Shown: positions 49,914-60,002, counted from the first letter of the stretch. The stretch: DNA of 64,000 nt from Streptomyces sp. A012304 (GCF_026008495.1 NZ_BQUN01000134.1:26252-90251); one strand, 5' to 3'. The notes: a model not told the origin generated them from the letters alone. Numbers and translations are program-made.

Positions 49914-51608
49914 TCAGAACGAGAACGGGATGTAGCAGGCGGCGGCCAGGATCACCGCGCCCCAGCCCAGCAGCGCCGGGCGCCGGTACCAGGCGTCGTC
50001 GCCCGCCGCCGGCGGCTCGGCCATGCCGGGGGAGCGGGTGCCGTAGACGAGGCCCTGGAGGTCCTCCTCCGGCTTGGGGGCGGTGAACAGGGACACCGCG
50101 ACCATCACCACCGCGCCGGCCACGAAGCCGGCGATCGCGGACACGAAGTTGGCGCCCTGGTCGGTGGGGATGTCGACGATCCCCTGCTTGTAGAGGACGA
50201 AGTAGTTGACCATCGCCGCCGTCGTGCCGGCCAGCAGGCCCCAGAAGCCCGACTTCATCGACGCCCGCCGCCAGAACATGCCGACGATGAACACCACGAA
50301 CATCGGCACGTTGAAGAAGCTGAACAGCGTCTGGAGGTAGCTCATGATGTTGGAGAAGGACGAGGCGAGGAACGCCGTGCCGATCGACGCCAGCACGCCG
50401 AGCGCGGTGATCAGCCGGCCGAAGCGGACGTAATAGCCGTCCTCGCGCCCGAGCACGACGTACTTCGCCCAGATGTCGTTGGTGAACACCGTGTTGAAGG
50501 ACGAGACGTTCGCGGCCATGCCCGCCATGAACGCCGCCAGCAGACCCGTCACCGCGATCCCCAGCACACCGTTGGGCAGCAGCCCTTCCATCAGGTACGG
50601 GATCGCGTCGTTGTACTGGTAGCCCGACTCCTCGGTGCCGAAGCCGGGGACCAGGGCCGCGGCGACCAGGCCTGGGATCATCACCAGGAAGACGATGAAG
50701 ATCTTGGGGTACGCGGCGATCAGCGGGGTGCGCTGCGCGGCCGACAGGTTCCGCGCGGACAGGGCGCGCTGCACCTCGGCGAAGTTCGTCGTCCAGTAGC
50801 CGAAGGAGAGGACGAAGCCGAGGCCGAGCACGATCGTCAGCCAGTTCGCGCCCAGCGGGTTGTCGCTGCCGATGCCGGTACCGCCCCACGCGGTGGTGAA
50901 GTCCTCTCCGTGGGTCTTGGTCAGGGAGTCCGTGAGCCCGTCCCAGCCGCCGGCCTTCTTCAGGCCCAGCACCGACAGCGGGATCAGCGCGGCCAGGATC
51001 ACGAAGAACTGGAGCACCTCGTTGTAGATCGCCGACGACAGGCCGCCCAGCGTGATGTACGCCAGCACGAAGAAGCCCGCGACCACGATCGCCACCCACT
51101 GCGGCCAGCCCAGCAGCGCCTCGACGACGATCGCCAGGGCGTACAGGTTCACCCCGGAGATCAGGATCGCGGCGAAGGCGAAGAGCAGCGAGCTGAGCAG
51201 GTGCGCCCCCCGGTCGAAGCGCAGCAGCAGGAACTCGGGGACCGAGCGCACCTTGGAGCCGTAGTAGAACGGCATCATCACCAGGCCGAGGAAGACCATG
51301 GCCGGGATGGCGCCGATCCAGTACCAGTGGACGGTGTACGCGCCGTACTGCGCGCTGTTGGCGGCCATGCCGAGGATCTCGGTGGCCGCGAGGTTGGCCG
51401 AGATGAAGGCGAGCCCCGTGATCCAGGCGGGCAGTGAGCGGCCGGAGAGGAAGAAGTCCAGGCTGGTCTTCACCGAGCGGCGGGCGGCGAAGCCGATGCC
51501 GAGGACGACGACGAAGTAGATCCCGAGGATCGTGTAGTCGAGCCAGTTGGTGGGGAGGCGCAGTTCGGCGGCGAGGGTGTCCGCGGCGAGGGGTGTGGGG
51601 GTTCGCAT
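49914..51608 (-). CDS. Sodium:solute symporter (SSS family), probably sugar uptake
   Basis: A 564-residue transporter with about 13-14 membrane helices and the SSS patterns AFISANLAATEILGMAA in helix 1-2, FAEVQRALSARN and GLLAAFMAGMAANVSSFNTVF. ATG 51606-51608. It is divergent from galT across a 133-bp region with repeats, so galactose (or glucose) uptake coordinated with the gal operon is a good guess. The small two-helix protein follows it. Confidence 0.92.
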   Translation of the reverse strand: MRTPTPLAADTLAAELRLPTNWLDYTILGIYFVVVLGIGFAARRSVKTSLDFFLSGRSLPAWITGLAFISANLAATEILGMAANSAQYGAYTVHWYWIGAIPAMVFLGLVMMPFYYGSKVRSVPEFLLLRFDRGAHLLSSLLFAFAAILISGVNLYALAIVVEALLGWPQWVAIVVAGFFVLAYITLGGLSSAIYNEVLQFFVILAALIPLSVLGLKKAGGWDGLTDSLTKTHGEDFTTAWGGTGIGSDNPLGANWLTIVLGLGFVLSFGYWTTNFAEVQRALSARNLSAAQRTPLIAAYPKIFIVFLVMIPGLVAAALVPGFGTEESGYQYNDAIPYLMEGLLPNGVLGIAVTGLLAAFMAGMAANVSSFNTVFTNDIWAKYVVLGREDGYYVRFGRLITALGVLASIGTAFLASSFSNIMSYLQTLFSFFNVPMFVVFIVGMFWRRASMKSGFWGLLAGTTAAMVNYFVLYKQGIVDIPTDQGANFVSAIAGFVAGAVVMVAVSLFTAPKPEEDLQGLVYGTRSPGMAEPPAAGDDAWYRRPALLGWGAVILAAACYIPFSF

Positions 51609-51622
51609 GCACGGCTCACTTC

Positions 51623-51699
51623 GTTTGGTGTTCTTTGTTTGGTTGTGGTGGTGACTTGCCTGGGGGTTTATGGTTTTATGTGTTTGGTTCTGTTTGAAG
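51623..51699. promoter_or_regulatory. Repeat-rich gal control region
   Basis: GTTTGGT occurs at 51623-51629, 51637-51643 and 51682-51688, with a related GTTTGAA at 51692-51698. The region is T/G-rich, unlike surrounding DNA. The Streptomyces galactose promoter galP1 is known to use an operator made of direct hexamer repeats. These repeats lie between the SSS gene and galT, so one regulator could act both ways. Confidence 0.5.
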
Positions 51700-51741
51700 C
51701 TTTGCTGGGTACTGCTGCTAGGGCAGGGATGGAGCGTCGCG

Positions 51742-52803
51742 GTGAAGAAGACCTCGACCCGACTGGCCGACGGTCGTGAGCTGATCTACTACGACCTGGG
51801 GGACGACTCGGTGCGCGACGCGGTGGACCGCCGCCCGCTGGAGCGCACGGTCACCACATCGGAGGTACGCCGGGATCCGCTGCTCGGCGACTCCATCGCC
51901 GTCGCCTCGCACCGGCAGGGACGCACCTACCACCCGCCGGCCGACGAATGCCCCCTGTGCCCCTCCCAGGGCGAGCGGCTGAGCGAGATCCCGGACTCGT
52001 CGTACGACGTGGTCGTCTTCGAGAACCGTTTCCCCTCGCTGGCCGGCGACTCCGGGCGCTGCGAGGTGGTCTGCTTCACCTCCGACCACAACGCCTCCTT
52101 CGCCGACCTCACCGAGGAGCAGGCGCGGCTGGTCCTGGAGGCATGGACGGACCGCACGTCCGAGCTGTCTCATCTGCCCTCCGTGGAACAGGTGTTCTGC
52201 TTCGAGAACCGCGGTGCGGAGATCGGTGTGACCCTGGGTCACCCGCACGGGCAGATCTACGCCTACCCCTTCACCACGCCCCGCACCGCCCTGATGCTGC
52301 GCCAGGTGGCCGCGCACAAGGACGCCACCGGCGGGGAGAACCTCTTCGACGCCGTCCTGGAGCGTGAACTCGCCGACGAGCGGGTCGTCCTGGAGAGTGA
52401 ACACTGGGTCGCGTTCGTGCCGTACGCCGCGCACTGGCCGTACGAGGTGCACCTGTACCCCAAGCGCCGCGTCCCCGACCTGCTCGGACTCGACGAGGCG
52501 GCGCGCACGGAGTTCCCCCAGGTCTATCTGGAACTGTTGAGGCGCTTCGACCGGATCTTCGGCGAAGGTGAGCCTCCCACGCCGTACATCGCCGCCTGGC
52601 ACCAGGCGCCGTTCGGCCAGCTGGAGGAGTTCGAAGGGGTCAACCGCGACGACTTCGCGCTGCACCTCGAGCTTTTCACCATCCGCCGCACGTCCGGCAA
52701 GCTGAAGTTCCTCGCGGGCTCCGAGTCCGGCATGAGCGTCTTCATCAACGACGTGCCGCCGGAGCGCGCGGCCCAGCGACTGCGAGAGGTAGCGAGTTCA
52801 TGA
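51742..52803 (+). CDS. galT: Galactose-1-phosphate uridylyltransferase
   Basis: A 353-residue Leloir-pathway enzyme that swaps UMP between UDP-glucose and galactose-1-phosphate. The zinc-site CPLC and the catalytic HPH in GHPHGQIYAYP (residues about 170-172) are present, as is YEVHLYPKR. GGAG lies 7 nt before GTG 51742 (VKKTSTRL). Its TGA overlaps the galE ATG (ATGA), making galT the first gene of galTEK. Confidence 0.95.
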   Translation: MKKTSTRLADGRELIYYDLGDDSVRDAVDRRPLERTVTTSEVRRDPLLGDSIAVASHRQGRTYHPPADECPLCPSQGERLSEIPDSSYDVVVFENRFPSLAGDSGRCEVVCFTSDHNASFADLTEEQARLVLEAWTDRTSELSHLPSVEQVFCFENRGAEIGVTLGHPHGQIYAYPFTTPRTALMLRQVAAHKDATGGENLFDAVLERELADERVVLESEHWVAFVPYAAHWPYEVHLYPKRRVPDLLGLDEAARTEFPQVYLELLRRFDRIFGEGEPPTPYIAAWHQAPFGQLEEFEGVNRDDFALHLELFTIRRTSGKLKFLAGSESGMSVFINDVPPERAAQRLREVASS

Positions 52804-53776
52804 GCGGGAAGTATCTGGTCACCGGCGGTGCGGGATACGTCGGCAGCGTCGTCGCCCAGCACCTGCTGGAGGCCGGGCACGAGGTCGTCGTCCTCGACAA
52901 CCTGTCCACCGGCTTCCGGGCCGGCGTCCCGACGGGCGCCTCCTTCATCGAGGGCGACATCCGCGACGCCGCCAAATGGCTCGACTCCTCCTTCGACGCC
53001 GTCCTGCACTTCGCGGCCTTCTCCCAAGTCGGCGAGTCGGTGGTCAAGCCGGAGAAGTACTGGGACAACAACGTCGGCGGCACCATGGCCCTGCTCGCCG
53101 CCATGCGCGAGGCGGGCGTGCGCAAGCTGGTCTTCTCCTCGACCGCCGCCACCTACGGCGAGCCGGTCAGCACCCCCATCACCGAGACCGACCCGACCGC
53201 GCCGACCTCCCCGTACGGCGCGTCCAAGCTGGCCGTCGACCACATGATCACCGGTGAGGCCGCCGCCCACGGGCTGGGCGCGGTGTCGCTGCGCTACTTC
53301 AACGTGGCCGGCGCCTACGGCGCGTACGGCGAGCGCCACGACCCCGAGTCGCACCTCATCCCGCTGGTTCTCCAGGTCGCGCAGGGCCGCCGGGACGCCA
53401 TCTCCGTCTTCGGCGACGACTACCCGACCCCCGACGGCACCTGCGTCCGTGACTACATCCACGTCGCGGACCTCGCCGAGGCCCACCTGCTGGCGGTCGA
53501 CGCGGCCACCCCCGGCGAGCACCTGATCTGCAACCTCGGCAACGGCAACGGCTTCTCCGTCCGCGAGGTCATCGAGACCGTCCGCCAGGTCACCGGCCAC
53601 CCCATCCCCGAGGTCGTGGCCCCCCGCCGCGGCGGCGACCCGGCCGTCCTGGTCGCCTCGGCGGCCACCGCCCGCGAGAAACTGGGCTGGAACCCGTCCC
53701 GCGCGGACCTCGCGGGCATCGTCGCGGACGCGTGGGAGTTCACGCGGACCGTCGCAAGCAGTGCAAGGGAGCAGTA

Positions 53777-53777
<1 letters not shown>
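52800..53777 (+). CDS. galE: UDP-glucose 4-epimerase
   Basis: A 325-residue SDR-extended epimerase interconverting UDP-galactose and UDP-glucose. The NAD motif is TGGAGYVGS, the catalytic Ser-Tyr-Lys set is in SSTAATYGE and SPYGASKLA, and RYFNVAGAYG and RDYIHVADLA are present. ATG overlaps the galT stop by 4 bp and its TAA overlaps the galK ATG by one base (TAATG). Confidence 0.96.
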
Positions 53778-54931
<1,154 letters not shown>

Positions 54932-54946
54932 GCCGTTCCGGTAGAC

Positions 54947-54984
54947 CCGTCAGCCCCGCACACCTGTGCGGGGCTGACGGTTTT
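54947..54984 (+). terminator. Rho-independent terminator of galTEK
   Basis: A perfect 16-bp stem (54947-54962 with 54965-54980) followed directly by TTTT (54981-54984). Confidence 0.95.
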
Positions 54985-55073
54985 CGGAGGGCGGGGGCCG
55001 CTGCGGGCCGACGGTCCACTGCTGCCGCAGACCGACGCACCCCCACCGCCGCCACCCGGCCCGCCCCCGCCGC

Positions 55074-55529
55074 TCACCCCAGACGCTTGACCAGCGTGTA
55101 CTCCGTGATCCCCGGCGGATAGTCCTCGATCACGCACGCCACCTCGTAGCCCTGCTTCCGGTAGAAGTCCGGGGCCTGGAAGTCCCAGGTCTCCAGGCGG
55201 ACCCGGCCGCAGCCGCGCTGCTCGCGCGCGGTGCGCTCCGCGTGCGCCAGCAGACGGCTGCCGAGGCCGGTGCCACGATGGGGCGCGTCGACCCACAGGT
55301 AGGTGACGTGCAACCAGGACGCCCAGGTGTGACCGACCAGGCCGCCCGCCAGCTCACCGGACCCGTCCAACGCCCACACGTGCAGCGGGACCTCCCGCTC
55401 GTCGGGGGTGCCGCGCAGCGCGCGCAGAACGGGCGAGGCCGCCGTGTTGGTGTCGAGGAGCCTGGCCCGAAGAAGATCACGCCTGTTCTTGTCGACTTCT
55501 GTCTCAAGACGAAACATGCGGCACACCAT
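55074..55529 (-). CDS. GNAT-family N-acetyltransferase
   Basis: A 151-residue acetyltransferase with the acetyl-CoA loop VDAPHRGTGLGSRLLAHAE and the C-terminal APDFYRKQGYEV. ATG 55527-55529 is used; ATG 55515-55517 is also possible. It faces the galK terminator. The substrate is unknown. Confidence 0.87.
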   Translation of the reverse strand: MVCRMFRLETEVDKNRRDLLRARLLDTNTAASPVLRALRGTPDEREVPLHVWALDGSGELAGGLVGHTWASWLHVTYLWVDAPHRGTGLGSRLLAHAERTAREQRGCGRVRLETWDFQAPDFYRKQGYEVACVIEDYPPGITEYTLVKRLG

Positions 55530-55789
55530 AAACGCGTCGGCGTTCCAGTTCTGCGAATTGACTTCCGCTCTGTGCTCACAGCCCTACTCTGTGAAAGGTA
55601 CCGGTGGGGGCCGGTGCTGATCAGGGGGCGAGACAGTCGGGTACGACGCCCGTGGTGGGGGTAGCGATGTCTGCACGGCGGCGGCCGTGCGATCGACGCT
55701 CCTCGCGGGCGTCGTATCCGCGCCGGTCGTCGTTCCTCGGACCTGGGGTATCCCCTGCTCTGTGGAAGGAGCCTGGGGAAGGGGGTTTC

Positions 55790-56557
55790 GTGGTTCGCAT
55801 CCGAGTCCTGGTCGTCGACGACCACCGTATCTTCGCCGAGTCGCTCGCCGCCGCCCTGGCCGCCGAGCCCGACGTCGACGTGTCCGCGGCCGGCAGCGGC
55901 CCCGCGGCGCTGCGCTGCCTGGAGCGCGCGGCCGCCGAGGGCCGCCGCTACGACGTGCTGCTCGTCGACGCCGACCTGGGCGGCCGGCTGCCGGGCGTGC
56001 GGCCCGCCGTGCCGGTGCAGGACGTGGGCGAGGACGGCCTCGTCGACGGGATCTCCCTCGTCACCGGCGTCCGCTCCGCCCAGCCGTACGTGCGCACCGT
56101 CGTCCTCGCCGAGAAGGACGACCCGCGCCGCGCGGCCCTCGCCCTCCAGGCCGGCGCGTCCGGCTGGGTCGCCAAGGACTGCTCGCTGTCGCGGCTGCTC
56201 ACCGTGATCCGCGGGGTGCTGCGGGAGGAGACGCATCTGCCGCCCGCCCTGCTGACCGGCGTGCTCAAGGAGCTGACCGCCGCGCGCAAGCACCGCACCG
56301 AGAGCGAACGGCTCGTGGAGTCGCTGACCCCGCGCGAGCGGGAGGTGCTGCGCTGCATGGTCGCGGGACTGGGCAGGAAGGCCGTCGCCGAGCGGCTGTT
56401 CCTCTCCCCGCACACCGTCCGCACCCATATGCAGAACGTGCTGGGCAAGCTCGGCGTGCACTCCACGCTCGCCGCCGTCGCCCTCGCGCGCCGCGCCGGG
56501 GTAGGACCCGTGGACCTAGCCGGGGATGTTGTCGAACGGGGCGGTCAGCTGGCGTAG
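55790..56557 (+). CDS. Orphan LuxR/NarL-family response regulator
   Basis: A 255-residue regulator. The receiver has the acidic pair (VVDDHRIF), the phospho-acceptor Asp60 (YDVLLVDADLGG) and the Lys in GWVAKDCS. An insertion of about 20 residues (RLPGVRPAVPVQDVGEDGL) follows the Asp loop. The LuxR helix-turn-helix is at the end (SLTPREREVLRCMVAG). GTG 55790 follows AAGGGGG. No kinase gene adjoins. The last 42 bp overlap the opposite-strand MarR gene. The 260 bp upstream hold no gene; a TTGACT at 55558 and TACTCT at 55585 are poorly spaced for a promoter. Confidence 0.92.
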   Translation: MVRIRVLVVDDHRIFAESLAAALAAEPDVDVSAAGSGPAALRCLERAAAEGRRYDVLLVDADLGGRLPGVRPAVPVQDVGEDGLVDGISLVTGVRSAQPYVRTVVLAEKDDPRRAALALQAGASGWVAKDCSLSRLLTVIRGVLREETHLPPALLTGVLKELTAARKHRTESERLVESLTPREREVLRCMVAGLGRKAVAERLFLSPHTVRTHMQNVLGKLGVHSTLAAVALARRAGVGPVDLAGDVVERGGQLA

Positions 56558-57013
56558 CAGCCCGGCCAGCTCGGCGCGCTGCGCGTGCGACAGCTCGGCC
56601 AGGATCGCCCGCTCCTGGTCGAGCAGCCCGGCCAGCGCCTGGTCGGCGCGGTCCTTGCCGTCGTCCGTGAGCCGCACCAGCACACCACGCCGGTCGCTGG
56701 GATCGGGCAGCCGCTCCACCAGGTTCCTCTTCGCCAGCCGGTCGATACGGTTGGTCATCGTGCCGGACGTGACCAGCGTCTGCGTCAGCAACTGCCCCGG
56801 CGACAGCTGATACGGCGCCCCCGCGCGCCGCAGCGCGGTCAGGACGTCGAACTCCCAGGGCTCCAGCTGGTGCTCGGAGAACGCCAGACGGCGTGCGCGG
56901 TCCAGGTGCCGGGCCAGTCTGCTCACCCGGCTGAGTACTTCCAGCGGCTCCACGTCGAGGTCCGGGCGCTCCCGGCGCCACGCTGCGACCAGCCGATCGA
57001 CCTCGTCCTCCAT
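56516..57013 (-). CDS. MarR-family transcriptional regulator
   Basis: A 165-residue winged-helix protein (LTQTLVTSGTMTNRIDRLAKRNLVE as recognition region, split: SGTMTNRIDRL; wing PDPSDRRGVLVRLT). ATG 57011-57013. It is divergent from the tam gene across two near-identical palindromes, which are its probable binding sites. Its 3' end overlaps the convergent response regulator by 42 bp. Confidence 0.92.
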   Translation of the reverse strand: MEDEVDRLVAAWRRERPDLDVEPLEVLSRVSRLARHLDRARRLAFSEHQLEPWEFDVLTALRRAGAPYQLSPGQLLTQTLVTSGTMTNRIDRLAKRNLVERLPDPSDRRGVLVRLTDDGKDRADQALAGLLDQERAILAELSHAQRAELAGLLRQLTAPFDNIPG

Positions 57014-57049
57014 GACGATCAGTGTAGTGGTTGTGTCGACATGAAGTCT

Positions 57050-57076
57050 CTTGATGTCAAGCCTCTTGACGTCAAG
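57050..57076. promoter_or_regulatory. Paired MarR-type palindromes
   Basis: CTTGATGTCAAG (57050-57061) and CTTGACGTCAAG (57065-57076) are 12-bp palindromes spaced 15 bp centre to centre, between the divergent MarR and tam genes. The TTGA-NN-TCAA form is typical of MarR operators in Streptomyces. A third weak half-site (GTCGACATGAAG) lies just before. Confidence 0.75.
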
Positions 57077-57130
57077 CTAAATGTGGGGGGAGGCTGGACA
57101 CCGCCGACCACGCCACGCCGAGGAGGCCCG

Positions 57131-57940
57131 ATGCCCACACCTGTTTGGGACCCCACCCAGTACCTCCGCCACGCCGGCCACCGCGCCCGCGCCTTCACCG
57201 ACCTCCTCGCCCGCGTCCCCGACCCGCCCACCACAGCGACACCCCGCATCGCCGACCTCGGCTGCGGCCCCGGCAACGTCACCACCCTCCTCGCCGACCG
57301 CTGGCCCACCGCCCGCATCACCGGCTACGACAACTCCCCACAGATGCTCACCGAGGCCCAGGCACACGCCGGCCCCCGCCTCGACTTCACCCACGCCGAC
57401 CTCACCACCTGGACCCCGACCGAGACCTACGACCTGATCGTCTCCAACGCCGCCCTCCAGTGGGTCCCCGGCCACCTCGACGCCTTCCCCGCCTGGCTGG
57501 CCGGCCTCACCCCCGGCGGCACCTTCGCCTTCCAGGTCCCCCACAACATCCACGCCCCCCTGCACGCCCTCCTGCGCGACCTCGGCAACACCCCCCGCTG
57601 GAAGAACCGCCTCGCCCACCTCCTGCGCCACGAGGACTCCGTCCACGCCCCCGACGTCTACCTCGACCACCTCGCCCGCCTCGGCTGCGACACCGACGTG
57701 TGGACGACGACGTACCACCACGTCCTCACCGGCGACGACCCCGTCCTCGACTGGTCCAAGGGCACCGGCCTGCGCCCCGTCCTCACCGCCCTCGCCGACG
57801 ACCCCGAAGCCCGCGACGCCTTCCTCACCGAGTACCGCGACCTGCTGCGCGAGGCCTACCCCCGCCACGACTACGGCACCGTCCTGCCCTTCCGCCGCCT
57901 GTTCGTGGTGGCCCGCACGGCAGCCGACGACGTCGTTTGA
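57131..57940 (+). CDS. tam: Trans-aconitate 2-methyltransferase
   Basis: A 269-residue SAM-dependent methyltransferase. Motif I is IADLGCGPGNVTTLLADRWP and the family-typical SNAALQWVPGHLD follows. The N-terminal WDPTQYLRHAGHRARAF and C-terminal RHDYGTVLPFRRLFVVA match the Tam family, which detoxifies trans-aconitate, an inhibitor of the citric-acid cycle. AGGAGG lies just upstream of ATG 57131. It is likely controlled by the divergent MarR. Confidence 0.9.
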   Translation: MPTPVWDPTQYLRHAGHRARAFTDLLARVPDPPTTATPRIADLGCGPGNVTTLLADRWPTARITGYDNSPQMLTEAQAHAGPRLDFTHADLTTWTPTETYDLIVSNAALQWVPGHLDAFPAWLAGLTPGGTFAFQVPHNIHAPLHALLRDLGNTPRWKNRLAHLLRHEDSVHAPDVYLDHLARLGCDTDVWTTTYHHVLTGDDPVLDWSKGTGLRPVLTALADDPEARDAFLTEYRDLLREAYPRHDYGTVLPFRRLFVVARTAADDVV

Positions 57941-58003
57941 GAAGGTCGCACCGGGTCACCCGGTGGGACACAGCGATGTCGAAGCGGCTGGGAGTGATCG
58001 ACG

Positions 58004-58177
58004 GTGGCGCGGCAGCAGAAGGCCAAGGGGAAGATGGAACAGGCCAAGGGCAAGGCCAAGGAAACGGCCGGGCGGGCCATGGACGACCAGCGGCTGGAAG
58101 CCGAGGGCCGGGCCGAGCAGGCCAAGGCGGATGCCCGCCAGACCAAGGAGAAGGCGAAGGACACCTTCAAGCACTGA
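58004..58177 (+). CDS. CsbD-like stress protein
   Basis: A 57-residue protein, short but clear: repeats of KAKGKMEQAKGKAKETAGRA and AEGRAEQAKADARQTKEKAKD make an Ala/Lys/Glu amphipathic helix typical of the CsbD family, a sigma-B-type general stress marker in other bacteria. GGGAG (57990-57994) lies 9 nt before GTG 58004. The opposite strand has no competing gene. A bidirectional terminator follows. Confidence 0.85.
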   Translation: MARQQKAKGKMEQAKGKAKETAGRAMDDQRLEAEGRAEQAKADARQTKEKAKDTFKH

Positions 58178-58194
58178 GCCCGACGAAACGACAC

Positions 58195-58219
58195 GACCCC
58201 CGTCCGCCGGACGGGGGTC
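58195..58219. terminator. Bidirectional terminator between CsbD-like and TetR genes
   Basis: GACCCCCGTCC (58195-58205) pairs with GGACGGGGGTC (58209-58219) around a 3-nt loop. Its right edge touches the TetR stop codon. Confidence 0.85.
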
Positions 58220-58898
58220 AGCTCCTGCGGTGACCGATCAGCCGCGGCTTCTGCTCCAGCCCGTCCAGACCGTGCCACGCCAGATTCACCAGATGCGCCG
58301 CCACCTCCGCCTTCTTCGGACGGCGCACGTCCAGCCACCACTGGCCGGTCAACGCGACCATGCCGACCAGCGCCTGCGCGTACAGCGGCGCCAGCTTCGG
58401 ATCGAAACCCCGGGACTTGAACTCACGACCCAGGATGTCCTCCACCTGGGTGGCGATGTCCGAGATCAACGAGGCGAACGAACCCGTCGACTGCGGGATG
58501 GGCGAGTCACGCACCAGGATGCGGAAACCGTCCGTGTACTCCTCGATGTAGTCCAACAGTGCGAACGCCGCCTGCTCGCACAGCTCACGCGGATGACCGG
58601 CGGTCAGCGAACTCGTCACCATGTCCAGCAGCCGCCGCATCTCACGGTCCACCACCACCGCGTACAGCCCCTCCTTGCCACCGAAGTGCTCGTACACCAC
58701 CGGCTTGGACACCCCGGCCTTCGCCGCGATCTCCTCCACCGACGTACCCTCGAAACCTTTCGCCGCGAAAAGGGTGCGACCGATCTCCAGCAACTGCTGG
58801 CGGCGCTCCGCACCGGTCATCCGGGTGCGACGGACACGCCGCGGCTTCGCTTCGTTGCTTGGGGTGCTGCTGGAGTCGGTCGCCACGGCGTCCATCAT
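58218..58898 (-). CDS. TetR-family transcriptional regulator of the desaturase operon
   Basis: A 226-residue TetR protein with the HTH region TSVEEIAAKAGVSKPVVYEH (about 53-72) and a long helical ligand domain with a conserved WWLDVRRPKKAEV near the C-terminus. ATG 58896-58898 overlaps the desaturase stop (ATGA), so it is translated from the same mRNA. This fits a lipid-sensing repressor such as those next to acyl desaturases in mycobacteria (known for DesA3-type operons). Confidence 0.92.
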   Translation of the reverse strand: MMDAVATDSSSTPSNEAKPRRVRRTRMTGAERRQQLLEIGRTLFAAKGFEGTSVEEIAAKAGVSKPVVYEHFGGKEGLYAVVVDREMRRLLDMVTSSLTAGHPRELCEQAAFALLDYIEEYTDGFRILVRDSPIPQSTGSFASLISDIATQVEDILGREFKSRGFDPKLAPLYAQALVGMVALTGQWWLDVRRPKKAEVAAHLVNLAWHGLDGLEQKPRLIGHRRS

Positions 58899-59908
58899 GC
58901 CGCGTCAGCGGTCACCTTCCGGTGCCGAGAGCCGTCCTCACCCGTGTTCCGACGCGAATCGATACGCGAGCGTGACGGCCAGCGCACGTCGTACGCCCAG
59001 CCGAGCCTCTCGAACCAGCGGATCAGCCGCGCCGAGGAGTCCAGCTGCCACCGCTCCACACCGTGCCGCGCCGACGTCGGATCCGCGTGATGCAGGTTGT
59101 GCCACGACTCCCCGCACGACAGCACCGCCAGCCACCACACGTTCCCCGACCGGTCCCGCGACTTGAACGGCCGCTTGCCCACCGCGTGACAGATCGAGTT
59201 GATCGACCACGTCACGTGATGAAGCAGCGCCACCCGCACCAGCGAACCCCAGAAGAACCCGGTGAACGCCCCCCACCAGGACATCGTCACCAGCCCGCCG
59301 ATCAGCGCCGGCAACGCCAGCGACACCATCGTCCACAGGATGAACTGCCGTGAGATCGTCCGCAGCGCCTTGTCCTTGATCAGATCCGGCGCGTACTTGT
59401 CCTGCGGCGTCTGCTCCTCGTCGAACATCCAGCCGATGTGCGCCCACCACAGGCCCTTCATCAGCGCCGGCACGCTTTCGCCGTACCGCCACGGCGAGTG
59501 CGGATCGCCGTCCGCGTCGGAGTACTTGTGATGCTTGCGATGGTCCGCCACCCAGCGCACCAGCGGCCCCTCCACCGCCATCGACCCCGCGATCGCCAGC
59601 GCGATCTTCAGGGGACGCTTGGCCTTGAAGGACCCATGGGTGAAGTGCCGGTGGAAACCGATCGTGATGCCGTGGCAGCCCAGGTAGTAGAAGAACACCA
59701 GCAGACCGAGGTCCAGCCAGCTCACCCCCCAGCCCCACGCCAGCGGCACCGCCGCCAGCAGCGCCAGGAACGGCACGGTGATGAACAGGAGCAGCGTGAT
59801 CTGCTCGATCGACCGCTTCTGCTCGCCACCCAGAGTGGCGGACGTCGGCGGAGAAATGTCGTCGGGCGCCTTCGAAGGCTCTTCGATCACGTCGGAGCGT
59901 GTGGTCAT
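58895..59908 (-). CDS. Membrane acyl-CoA (delta-9) fatty acid desaturase
   Basis: A 337-residue di-iron membrane desaturase. The three His boxes are HRHFTH (about 85-90), HRKHH (122-126) and HNLHHADPTSARHG (262-275), with hydrophobic helices between. ATG 59906-59908 follows AGGGGA. It introduces a double bond into long-chain acyl chains to adjust membrane fluidity. It forms an operon with the TetR gene and has tandem palindromes upstream. Confidence 0.94.
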   Translation of the reverse strand: MTTRSDVIEEPSKAPDDISPPTSATLGGEQKRSIEQITLLLFITVPFLALLAAVPLAWGWGVSWLDLGLLVFFYYLGCHGITIGFHRHFTHGSFKAKRPLKIALAIAGSMAVEGPLVRWVADHRKHHKYSDADGDPHSPWRYGESVPALMKGLWWAHIGWMFDEEQTPQDKYAPDLIKDKALRTISRQFILWTMVSLALPALIGGLVTMSWWGAFTGFFWGSLVRVALLHHVTWSINSICHAVGKRPFKSRDRSGNVWWLAVLSCGESWHNLHHADPTSARHGVERWQLDSSARLIRWFERLGWAYDVRWPSRSRIDSRRNTGEDGSRHRKVTADAA

Positions 59909-59975
59909 GCGCGTCCCCTGTGGGGTCGTGGATTGAGGCAGTTGCCGGGCGGCGAGAACCGTACGACCAGTTTCC

Positions 59976-60002
59976 TACGGTTCCGTAACCTACGGCGACG
60001 TA
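59976..60002 (-). promoter_or_regulatory. Paired TetR-type operator upstream of the desaturase
   Basis: TACGG-TT-CCGTA (59976-59987) and TACG-GCGA-CGTA (59991-60002) are inverted repeats 15 bp apart, 68-94 bp before the desaturase ATG. They share the TACGG core and are placed where a repressor would cover the promoter. The rest of the 293-bp gap to ppc shows no gene. Confidence 0.65.
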
